Positions 53,303 through 61,400 of a DNA stretch of 64,000 nt are shown one piece after another (positions within the stretch are counted from its first letter, which is position 1; each line of letters opens with the position of its first letter). A program made the position numbers and the translations under genes. This DNA comes from Bacteroidota bacterium (GTDB taxonomy: Bacteria > Bacteroidota > Bacteroidia > B-17B0 > Aurantibacillaceae): the NCBI GenBank assembly GCA_029237825.1, contig JAQZBQ010000009.1, positions 147,725 through 211,724 of the forward strand, written 5' to 3'. The notes beneath the pieces are model-generated. The model saw only the letters and a program-made list of their open reading frames with translations, was not told the DNA's origin and made no database searches.

Positions 53303-53499
53303 ATGAATGTAGTCAGTTCTTTTGTAAAGGTATCGAGAGATAAGATAGATTGCTTAATATAGCTGAAGATGCCAGTCAGAAGAATGCATTGAATCCTCAA
53401 ACATTTGTAACTGTGAATGGTCCTGTAACAACTGCTGACTTTCAATATCCGTGGAAGACAATAGAAATCAGCAGTACGCAAAAACTTGTACTGGAATGA
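53303..53499 (+). pseudogene. Frameshifted small gene remnant
   Basis: Frame 1 from ATG 53303 reads MNVVSSFVKVSRDKIDCLI and stops at 53362. The overlapping frame continues NIAEDASQKNALNPQTFVTV and ends TQKLVLE at 53499. Together they read as one short protein broken by a single shift near 53355-53362. No family is recognised. The next frame starts inside its stop (ATGA). Confidence 0.4.
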
Positions 53500-53624
53500 A
53501 TCAGACCAGTAAGATAACGGATATAAAACCTCAGAACAAGAATTTCATATCAATGATGCAATCTTCACATACCATCGGTGATGGAATCACAGTGCTAAAG
53601 AAAAAACTTGAGTTTTATGAATAA
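53496..53624 (+). CDS. Short possible gene, 42 aa
   Basis: The 42-aa frame reads MNQTSKITDIKPQNKNF, then ISMMQSSHTIGDGITVLKKK and LEFYE. Its ATG overlaps the previous frame's stop by 4 bases, and its stop region overlaps the next frame's ATG (53617). Such chains of ATGA couplings suggest a once-compact small operon. No homology is recognised, and it may be part of the decayed zone. Confidence 0.3.
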   Translation: MNQTSKITDIKPQNKNFISMMQSSHTIGDGITVLKKKLEFYE

Positions 53625-53787
53625 GCCTCCAAACAATCTAAACGAAGATAACGAGAAGGATAATAGTTGGGAAAATAGTTTGAACCAAACGAATTTTATA
53701 CAAGATCTAGATAGTATAGAGGTTAAAACTAAAAATCATTTGTCTTCGCGAACGATTTTAGGGATAAAACCAAGTAGTGCTACTTAG
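53617..53787 (+). CDS. Short possible gene, 56 aa
   Basis: The 56-aa frame is polar and acidic (MNKPPNNLNEDNEKDNSWEN), with a Leu/Ile-rich middle and an end at ILGIKPSSAT. Its start overlaps the 42-aa frame by 8 bases. The last codons fall inside the first palindrome of the cluster at 53781-53851. Function is unknown and the reading frame may be chance. Confidence 0.3.
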   Translation: MNKPPNNLNEDNEKDNSWENSLNQTNFIQDLDSIEVKTKNHLSSRTILGIKPSSAT

Positions 53788-53851
53788 TGCAAACTAAGTA
53801 CTAATACCTAGTACAAAAACAGGTACTTATACCTATTTGCAATAGCAAATA
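53781..53851. promoter_or_regulatory. Cluster of three palindromes
   Basis: TACTTAGT-GCAA-ACTAAGTA lies at 53781-53800, AGGTACTTATACCT at 53821-53834, and TATTTGC-AATA-GCAAATA at 53834-53851. All sit just upstream of the decayed LexA-like gene. They may be operators of that lost repressor; none has a T-run typical of terminators. Confidence 0.5.
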
Positions 53852-53912
53852 ACTACTATATCTTTCAAACTTTTAAATAACTAAAAACAATAATACTTTA
53901 AAAATAAAACCT

Positions 53913-54230
53913 ATGAAACACAAATTATTAGTTCAACTAAACTCGCCCCACCTAATCATCGTCATTTATATTAAGAGCAAAAGGGAATTCAATGAATGAG
54001 GCTGGAATCAATAACGGTGATCTAGTTCTTGTGCGACAACAGCAGTTGCTGAAAATGGAGATATTATCGTTTCACTAATAGATGATGGGGCAACTATTAA
54101 AGAATTTCATCATAATGGTAATACAATTCTGTTGAAACCAAAATCTACAGATAAAAACCAAAAACCGATTGTCTTATCAAGTGATTTTTTGATTCAAGGA
54201 AAAGTTATTACAACAATCGGGCACATATAA
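53913..54230 (+). pseudogene. Decayed LexA/UmuD-type (peptidase S24) gene
   Basis: One frame has FILRAKGNSMNEAGINNGDL followed by VLVRQQ. After a frame change near 54035 the protein continues TAVAENGDIIVSLIDDGATI and ends LIQGKVITTIGHI at 54230. This matches the C-terminal half of LexA-like peptidases, including the Ser of GNSM. A stop and further shifts cut the 5' part, where ATG 53913 opens only a 28-codon frame. The gene is inactive by sequence. The intact parent would have been a self-cleaving repressor or UmuD-like protein. It lies 25 bases before the ubiquitin-like operon. Confidence 0.72.
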
Positions 54231-54255
54231 ATTTAAAACTAATATCTAATATATC

Positions 54256-54495
54256 ATGTCAAAAAAGTACAAATTTAAAATTGAAAACACCACTCATGAG
54301 TGGCCAAATCAAATTATTACAGGTTCAGAAGTTAGAGGAATCGCTCCAGGTATTCCTGAAAACATGGATTTGTTTCTAAAAGAAAAAGGGAAGCCTGGAC
54401 GACTTATCAAAAATGATGATAAAGTAGATATAAGCGAGGAAAGTGGAATTGAAAAATTTTACTCGCAAGAAGCAACATCAACGCCAGGAAAATAA
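54256..54495 (+). CDS. Ubiquitin-like protein (multiubiquitin-type domain)
   Basis: The 79-aa protein (MSKKYKFKIENTTHEW) follows the pattern of bacterial multiubiquitin-domain proteins: a first strand, then IITGSEVRGIAPGIPENMDL (ITG-E motif), RLIKNDDKVDISEESGIEKF and a short tail ATSTPGK. It ends in Gly-Lys rather than Gly-Gly, so a protease may need to trim it to expose a glycine. It is the first gene of a three-gene operon with E2 and E1 genes, which start 0 and 403 bases after its stop. In related systems such proteins are attached to a target during phage infection. Confidence 0.78.
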   Translation: MSKKYKFKIENTTHEWPNQIITGSEVRGIAPGIPENMDLFLKEKGKPGRLIKNDDKVDISEESGIEKFYSQEATSTPGK

Positions 54496-54915
54496 ATGAA
54501 ACTACTTTTCGATGATGACTACAAGCTTCTAGACGAAAGTGGTCTAAAGTATCAAGAGGATTTCGACCAGAGATTTCTTGTAATTAACAATTATCCTCTC
54601 CAGAAAGGGCAATATATATTTGGAGGCAAACCCTTAACTGAAGTTGGTGTTCTTGTAATAATTCCAGAAAATTATAATATGAGCGGTGGTGATATGTTTT
54701 GGACTGATTTACCAATAGAACGAGCGGATGGAATACCAATTCCAGCAATATCACCATTTGGTGGTGGAGACAACAGGTTTTTTATTGAAAAAGAATATTG
54801 CCGTTGGTCAAGGCATTTTTCTGCTGAATCATGGAAAGGAAAAGTTGACACAGTAGAAAAAATATTGAGCCGAATAGAATGGGCTTTAAGAAATCCTGAT
54901 GGAAAACCTGCATAG
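54496..54915 (+). CDS. E2-like protein (prokaryotic E2 family E)
   Basis: This 139-aa protein starts directly after the ubiquitin-like gene stop. The fold signature of the prokaryotic E2 family E is seen: an acidic first part, GVLVIIPENYNMSGGDMFW, then CRWSRHF near residue 100 (W-S-R-H motif) and a C-terminal helix VEKILSRIEWALRNPDGKPA. The Cys before RWSRH is the best candidate for the acyl-carrying residue, but in some related systems the link is an ester instead. The E1 gene overlaps the last 17 bases, which points to tight coupling. Confidence 0.75.
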   Translation: MKLLFDDDYKLLDESGLKYQEDFDQRFLVINNYPLQKGQYIFGGKPLTEVGVLVIIPENYNMSGGDMFWTDLPIERADGIPIPAISPFGGGDNRFFIEKEYCRWSRHFSAESWKGKVDTVEKILSRIEWALRNPDGKPA

Positions 54916-56740
54916 AATTACCCTCTTAGGAAGCATTGATAAAAAGCTACGAGAGTGGCTCAATAGTCACCCCCTGCAACACGAACGTGGCGCTATAGTT
55001 CTTTTCAAACGTTTCGGACGGAAGGTAAAAGGGCTTCCTCGTTCTGACCGGTTTGTTGCAGTAGATGTTATACTGATGGATGGAGACTGGATTTTGGAAA
55101 GTTCTGAGACACATTTTGTAATTAATATGCGTCGACTGCCTGAATTGTATTTAAGATGTGAGAAGGAGAATCTCGAACTAGGTTTTGTACATAATCATCC
55201 AACTGGATACGATGACTTTTCACCAAGAGATGAAATCAATGAAAGGAATATTTTGCATGGACTGAGTGGTTGTAATTCTCCTTTTAGCTTTTTAATAGCC
55301 TTAATACTTATTGACGGGAAGTGGATTGGGAGAATAAGGCAAGGAACAGATCCCGTTATTGAATTACCTGTGCGGCACATTACTGTTTTAACAAATAAAA
55401 TAAAAGTTTTCGGTATTGGACAATCGGACGATTCAGTTGAAAGTTTGGCTCGACAAGAGGCTGCTTTTGGGAAGCCATTTAACGAGAAGCTCCAGTCTCT
55501 TCGTGTGGCCGTTATAGGTTTGGGCGGTACCGGTTCGCCGACTGCAACCCTTTTAGCTAGATGTGGAATCGGAGAGCTAATTTTAATTGATGGGGATGCT
55601 TTGGATATTAGCAATCTGAACAGAGTCCGGGGATACACTTCAAATGATGAAGGAAAAAATAAAGCTGAAACGCTGAAAAAGTTTATTGATGGACTCGGTT
55701 TAAATACCACAGTAACTTTCTATCCATCTTATTTAGGTGATTCAGGAGATGCTATCGACGCTATTTCATCTGCAGACATAGTTTTCGGATGTACTGATGA
55801 TGCGAGTGGTCGTGACTTAGTAAATCAGGCACTATATTATTATGCCCTTGTACTTATTGATGTTGGTTTAGCTGGTTCGGTTAATACGCATACTGACGGG
55901 CATCCATATTTAAGAGACCAAAGAGGACGAATAAGTTGCATATTTCCTGAATCTGGCGCATGTCTTCGTTGTCAAAGGGTGATAACTGAAGAAATGTTGA
56001 GATATGAACAGGCAATAAAGGCTAACCCTCAACTTGCAGAGTTAGATTCAGAAACTCTGGAAAAAGAATTCTATATACGAGGTGGTGGGGTACGTTCTCC
56101 TGGTGTGGGTCCTTTTACAAGCTCAACTGCTGATTTAGGAATAGCAACCTTGATGAATTTGATAAGACCATATCGGGATGTTCCAACAGATCTACGGGAA
56201 GACAATATTTGGATTGATTTTATTCATTTGGCTCTTTACAGCAATTTGCCTTTCGAGGATTCTGAATGCATCCATTGTGGTAATAGATATTTGCTGTTAA
56301 AGCCAGAAAAAAAATATCGTTTGGACACCCCAACTTTGGGAGAATTTAAAAATGAACATTACAAGCTACACGATGAAAATAAAGTCCGATACGTAGATAA
56401 GGAAGAGAGCAAAATATACTTCAATTCCATATCTTACACTGAACGAACCCCAAATAATCAAGATATTAAAGAAGGTGATTTTATAGTTGTTAAATTTAAG
56501 AATAAGCAATATTGGGCATTATTCAAATGTCCATGTGGCTGCGGATATGTTATCTCACTTTCCTTACAAAAGGGGCAGCAAAACTTTTGGACTATAAGAA
56601 AATCAAAAAAAGAGAGGCCAACTCTTTATCCTTCCGTCTGGCAAAATGATGGTTGTCTGAGTCATTTTTGGATTACAGATGGACGTGTATTTTGGTGTTA
56701 TAATTCTGGAACGAAACCGAGGACATATTTGGGAAGTTAA
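54899..56740 (+). CDS. JAB peptidase-E1-DUF6527 fusion for ubiquitin-like conjugation
   Basis: This 613-aa protein has three domains. Residues ~10-150: a JAB/JAMM metalloprotease with GFVHNHPTGYDDFSPRDE (H-x-H...S-x-x-D). Residues ~195-430: a ThiF/E1 adenylation domain with AVIGLGGTGSPTATLLARCG, LIDGDALDISNLNR and a Cys pair CLRC at ~356, then CIHC at ~456. Residues ~480-613: a DUF6527-like domain (KCPCGCGYVISLSL, RPTLYPSVWQNDGCLSHFWI, DGRVFWC). In known systems these activities are usually on separate or two-domain proteins, so this triple fusion is noteworthy. It would activate, transfer and trim the ubiquitin-like protein. Defence against phage is inferred from known relatives. Confidence 0.82.
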   Translation: MENLHRITLLGSIDKKLREWLNSHPLQHERGAIVLFKRFGRKVKGLPRSDRFVAVDVILMDGDWILESSETHFVINMRRLPELYLRCEKENLELGFVHNHPTGYDDFSPRDEINERNILHGLSGCNSPFSFLIALILIDGKWIGRIRQGTDPVIELPVRHITVLTNKIKVFGIGQSDDSVESLARQEAAFGKPFNEKLQSLRVAVIGLGGTGSPTATLLARCGIGELILIDGDALDISNLNRVRGYTSNDEGKNKAETLKKFIDGLGLNTTVTFYPSYLGDSGDAIDAISSADIVFGCTDDASGRDLVNQALYYYALVLIDVGLAGSVNTHTDGHPYLRDQRGRISCIFPESGACLRCQRVITEEMLRYEQAIKANPQLAELDSETLEKEFYIRGGGVRSPGVGPFTSSTADLGIATLMNLIRPYRDVPTDLREDNIWIDFIHLALYSNLPFEDSECIHCGNRYLLLKPEKKYRLDTPTLGEFKNEHYKLHDENKVRYVDKEESKIYFNSISYTERTPNNQDIKEGDFIVVKFKNKQYWALFKCPCGCGYVISLSLQKGQQNFWTIRKSKKERPTLYPSVWQNDGCLSHFWITDGRVFWCYNSGTKPRTYLGS

Positions 56741-56807
56741 GGAGCGTACTACTAAAATAAATCACTGCATGGAAAATCAAAAATTCTGGATTAAGAACAG
56801 TAATTTC

Positions 56808-57033
56808 CCTTTATTTCATCTTAGCCTTACTATTTAATTGAGCGATTTTAAAACAAATTTCAAAATTTTAAACTTGTTTTGGTTATAATATAAAACAGTC
56901 AAAGAAATTTTGTATAGAAATCAAGTCCTTCTCTAATTTTACCAATAGTTCACTTTTATGCCAATTTTTTGTGTCTTTTGAGCCCAAAACTTCTGAAAAT
57001 TGGTTATATTTGTGTAAGTTTAGGTCTACTTTG
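56808..57033 (+). repeat. Tandem ~225-bp direct repeat, copy 1
   Basis: It aligns with 57108-57333 at a fixed 300-base offset, with about 90% identity and long exact blocks such as 56881-56940 against 57181-57240. It contains TATATTTG at 57005-57012 (a -7 box) and ends TAGGTCTACTTTG. No gene is present. A terminator follows. Confidence 0.85.
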
Positions 57034-57050
57034 TGTCTCTAAGACACACA

Positions 57051-57081
57051 AAAAAAGTTCTTGAAATTCAAGGACTTTTTT
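57051..57081 (+). terminator. Terminator after repeat copy 1
   Basis: AAAAAAGTTCTTGAA pairs with TTCAAGGACTTTTTT, and the 3' arm ends in a T-run. A small hairpin GTGTCT-CTA-AGACAC lies just before it (57034-57048). With the TATATTTG box at 57005, a transcript of about 65 bases is possible. Confidence 0.65.
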
Positions 57082-57107
57082 ATTTGGGATCCAAAACTTA
57101 ATCTTTC

Positions 57108-57333
57108 TCTTTATTTCATCTTAGCCTTACTATTTAACTGAGCTATTTTAAAGCAAATTTCAAAATTTTAAACTTGCTTTGGTTATAATATAAAACAGTC
57201 AAAGAAATTTTGTATAGAAATCAAGTCCTTCTCTAATTTTACCAATAGTTCACTTTTATGACAATTTTCTGTGTCTTTTGAACACAAAATTTCAGGAAAT
57301 TGGTTATATTTGCGAGTTCTTAGGTCTACTTTG
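57108..57333 (+). repeat. Tandem ~225-bp direct repeat, copy 2
   Basis: Second copy of the block at 56808-57033. It has the TATATTTG box at 57305-57312 and the same TAGGTCTACTTTG end. The sequences after the copies differ and each supplies its own terminator. Confidence 0.85.
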
Positions 57334-57363
57334 AAAAAGCCTCAGTAAACACTGAGGCTTTTT
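57334..57363 (+). terminator. Terminator after repeat copy 2
   Basis: AAAAAGCCTCAGT, loop AAAC, and ACTGAGGCTTTTT form a strong perfect 13-bp stem with a T-run. It lies 70 bases upstream of era and would stop transcription arriving from the repeat. Confidence 0.75.
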
Positions 57364-57406
57364 CGTTTTAAATAGTTCTTAAAACACAATGCACTGTTTT
57401 TTTAAT

Positions 57407-57414
57407 TACTTTTG
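57407..57414 (+). promoter_or_regulatory. Candidate era promoter (-7 box)
   Basis: TACTTTTG fits TAnnTTTG and lies 20 bases before the TTG start of era. The -33 region is not clear. Confidence 0.4.
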
Positions 57415-57433
57415 ACAGATAAATTAAAAAAAA

Positions 57434-58324
57434 TTGTCTTCTAAACCGCATAAATCAGGCTTTGTAAGTATTATTGGATGTCCTAATGTAGGTAAATCTA
57501 CACTTATGAACGTACTCGTAGGTGAGCGATTAAGCATTATCACTTCCAAAGCGCAAACCACACGGCATCGGATTATGGGAATCGTGAGTGGCGACGATTA
57601 CCAAATTGTTTTTTCTGATACACCTGGAATCCTTAAGCCTAATTACAAGCTGCAGGAAAAAATGATGGAGTACGTGGTTTCTGCGTTTAGCGATGCTGAT
57701 GTATTTCTATTAATCGTGGATATTTATGAGGATATCGTGTTAGATGAAAAATACCTCGAAAAGCTAAAGAAAACGACAACCCCCGTTTTACTTCTCCTCA
57801 ACAAAATAGACATGGCTACCCAGGAAGTTCTGGACACCAAGCTCGCGGAATGGAAAGAAAAACTCCCTAACGCTGAAATTATACCTATTTCAGCTTTGAA
57901 AAAATTTAACCTGGAGAATGTGATGTATCGCATTACGCAGTTGTTGCCCGTAGGAGAAGCGTTTTATGATAAGGATACGTTAACAGATAAACCTGAAAAA
58001 TTTTTCGTGTCTGAAATTATTCGTGAAAAAATTTTACTTCAGTATAAAAAAGAAATTCCCTATAGTGTTGAAGTAGTCATCAATTCGTTTAAAGATGAGG
58101 AAAAGATATTAAAAATTCAGGCAGATATTATTGTTGAACGTGAAAGCCAGAAAGCAATTATCATCGGACATAAAGGTGAAGCTTTGAAGAAAGTAGGCAC
58201 ACGTGCGAGAATTGATGCAGAAACTTTTTTCGCTAAAAAGGTGTTCCTGGAATTATTCGTAAAAGTTGCAAAAGATTGGCGGAATAACGATTCTAATCTG
58301 AGAAATTTCGGCTATCAAATTTAG
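57434..58324 (+). CDS. era: GTPase Era
   Basis: This 296-aa protein starts at TTG 57434. The G motifs are GCPNVGKST at ~15, DTPG at ~65 and NKID at ~125. The C-terminal KH domain carries IIGHKGEALKKVGTRAR, where Era binds the 3' end of 16S rRNA. The length and the order (GTPase then KH) match the family. Era helps mature the small ribosomal subunit. It is flanked by terminators and a candidate promoter, so it looks monocistronic here. Confidence 0.97.
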   Translation: MSSKPHKSGFVSIIGCPNVGKSTLMNVLVGERLSIITSKAQTTRHRIMGIVSGDDYQIVFSDTPGILKPNYKLQEKMMEYVVSAFSDADVFLLIVDIYEDIVLDEKYLEKLKKTTTPVLLLLNKIDMATQEVLDTKLAEWKEKLPNAEIIPISALKKFNLENVMYRITQLLPVGEAFYDKDTLTDKPEKFFVSEIIREKILLQYKKEIPYSVEVVINSFKDEEKILKIQADIIVERESQKAIIIGHKGEALKKVGTRARIDAETFFAKKVFLELFVKVAKDWRNNDSNLRNFGYQI

Positions 58325-58396
58325 ATAGCGTTTTCGGAACTGTTGCCCCATTAGTTTTTATTTAATTCAAAAAATACGGTGATGCTTTATTAAAGA

Positions 58397-58430
58397 GATT
58401 AAAATCCAGATGTTTATCTGGATTTTAATC
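58397..58430. terminator. Bidirectional terminator between era and the large exported protein gene
   Basis: GATTAAAATCCAGAT, loop GTTT and ATCTGGATTTTAATC form a perfect 15-bp stem. It lies between the convergent genes ending at 58324 (plus) and 58436 (minus). T-rich sequence lies 3' of the stem on the plus strand and A/T-rich sequence on the other side, so it can serve both. Confidence 0.8.
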
Positions 58431-58435
58431 TTCTT

Positions 58436-61400
58436 TTAATCTTCAACAGTTGCATTCGCTTGTTTCATTTTTCTGAGAAACATATCCCTTTTGCTTGGGC
58501 TTGCAGTAGTAAACTGAAAGCTCGGTCCGCTTTTCACATCCTGTTTTTTGTCTTTCGATTTTAACTCTTTTATTGCGTTATTAAATTCCGCGCTGCTGCT
58601 TACAACACTCATAACCCCTTTAAAATAGTAAAAGTAATACCAGGTTTGCGGATCAAGCTCGAAATACAGTGTGAAATTATCCCCGCCTTTTTTTCTTTGA
58701 ATTTGAATGTACCCAGGAACCTGACGGTAAATTTCTGTTTTATTGATCGCCCCTAATCCAATAGGGCCGGTAGAAATAAATGACCGGCTTGTTTTATCGT
58801 ACCGCATTTCAGTATTGGTAATCAAAAACGTTTTTTCGAATTCATCAGGAAATCTTTTGATGGAACCGTTTAGATTCAAATCCGAAATTACTTTGTCGCC
58901 TTTTTCCTTACCCAGGATCTCGGTAATTCCTTTATTAAACACTTTATTACTGAAATCAATAGGTTGAAGCGTATTATTATACACTTCCACATCTTTAATC
59001 ATTTTCTTCAATGCTCCTTTATCAAAAAAGAAATCAATTGTACTCATTAACTCAAATGTTGCTGAATCATTTATGGAACTGTGAGTGGCAATGCCAATTG
59101 TATTGAACTGTACTTGCCCCAGATCAGCACCCAGGTCCATCTTTCCCTCAGCGTATACTTTACAGTTGTCGGTATTTAAACTGATGTAGTTTCCTGGTAA
59201 CGACTGTTCCACAAATTTTTCTTTATTCGTAATACGGTATTCGCGTGATTCTTTGTCAAAGCCTAAATATCCATCGGCACCGATTACATCCACATCTTTC
59301 CGGCCGCCCCTTAAGGATACGAATGATGAATAAACCATGTTTGTATCCTGACCATAAATAATAGCGGACCCAACTGGTTTTCCATTCATATCAGTAGTTT
59401 TCGCCGGCAAGGGAATTAATATTTCTTTCGGATCGATTTCACCATTAAATTTTAAATACGCTTTACTGATTTTTCCGCAGGCATGAACAATTTTAGTTCC
59501 CCCGTCATATGTCAAAAACTTATTTGAGGCAAAAAGGTATACTTTTCCTGCAAAGCTGAAATAGTCATTAAATTGGAATTTGGCTTCCTCCGAGATATCT
59601 CCTTCCGAAACTGTTTGACCTGATGTATCGGGCTTAATGGTGTTGAACTTAATCAGATAAGGTTTGTTATTTTCATCAAGGTACTGATAATCGCCTGTTG
59701 CAATGTAACTCCTTAATCCAAAAATATTTGCTGTTACATTACGGATGGTATGGTATTTAGTAACCGTATTAGCTAAAATCACGGTATTTTTTAAAGTATC
59801 CATCACAGCGTTTCTAAAGATGGTAACCTTACCCGAATCAGGGTAAAGCCTGGCATCGGCAACATTGATAAAAGGCACGTTAATACAACTTATGATGCAT
59901 TTCCTGAGGTTGTATTTCGCGGCAGGCGCTAAAAACCTCAATGAATCCTGTTTTGGGTGAACCGATATGAATTGTGGCCCTTCCAAATCAAGCGCATTTT
60001 CTGCGCTGCCATTAAGTTTTTTAGTTTCATCCCCTAACTGAATTTCTTCCGAATCCATGAACCACTTAAAACGCTCCATGTAGGCTATGTATTGGTTTTT
60101 TACAAACTCAACAATGGTCGCATCTCCATTTGCAACGAAATCACCAACGCGTTTCTGAAGGTCCATTTTTGCATTCACATTTTTTGAAGCAAAAGTGATT
60201 CCTTCTTCATCAATCGCTTTTAGGTGAAAGTCAGCGGTGTCTGAAAAATATTGATGTTGCTTGAATAAGATGTTAGTCGCTACCAAATCGGCTTTAACCA
60301 TATCCACTGTACCATTCCCATGAAGTTCCTGAGGACTTAAAGTATATTTTCCTTTAAATGTGCAGGTATTATTATAAGTTTTAAATGGACTGGCTTTATT
60401 TGTGGCGTTCATGAAATCTTTATATGGCATCCAGTGTACGTAAACAGTATCACCATGGACTTGCGGAAATTCAATCGGATCAATTTGCTCTTTAATATCA
60501 TAAGAATTTGCCATGGTGTTCATGCTATCAGGGAAGAAAATAAAATCCTTTGACTTTGTAGTTGACGTCACATAATTTAAATCGCCGTCGGCCCTCAAAC
60601 CTTTGTTACTTAATTTAATTTCATTTTCAAATTTGGCTTTTCCACCATACACCTGAAACCCTCCCGGTGGGGTTTTTCTGACAAATCCTAGTGAATAATC
60701 AGGTTGCAATGACAATTGTTCCCTAAAAGTTGGGAAAATATCGGCCGATGAAAATTCCCCTTCAAAGACCAAGCCTTCATTTCGGAAGTTATCTAAACTG
60801 TCCATTGTAAAGGGATCGAGTTTGTAATAAAATTTATCTCGATCATATACGCCTTTAAAAATCGATTTCTTATCATAGAACGTGTAACTTTCTTTGAAGC
60901 TTTGAAATTGTGGGAAAGTTGGCGCCTTTCCATAACCACTATGATTTTTTGGCGCATCAATGCGCAATTCCCCGTTTAAATTTTCAATAACAGTTTGCAC
61001 TCGCTTAAAAAGGTAGTTACCATTAACATCAGGTTCCTTTGAGACAACGTAAATTCGACATGAGTCAATCGTTTTCATTTTAACTTTAAACATATCGTAA
61101 TCAAACACAAAATCTTTTCCGTGGAATTCAAATTTACCGGATGCTACAGTTCCGGAAAATTCAATGGTTCTGTTTTTCTTTAAAACAAGTTCATTTCGTT
61201 TTGGGAAAATAAAAACCTTTTGAGTATCGCTTAACAAAATATTTTCTACGCCACGAATTGTTATGTCATAAGTATTATTGAGCAAGCTCATTGTTGCGTT
61301 ATTGTTATTAGGAAAAACCGAATGAATAGTGATGATGTCATAATCCTTTTGGTGCTTCAGGTTCTTAGTATAATCAAATAAACGTGGGCGTATAGTTATA

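Noticed and set aside
53266..53481. 71-codon minus-strand frame in the decayed zone
   Set aside because: It lies opposite the frameshifted plus-strand remnant and shows no family features or start context.
55195..55710. 171-codon minus-strand frame inside the E1 fusion gene
   Set aside because: It is the reverse of the JAB/E1 coding region, whose catalytic motifs are clear. The reverse product has no recognisable features.
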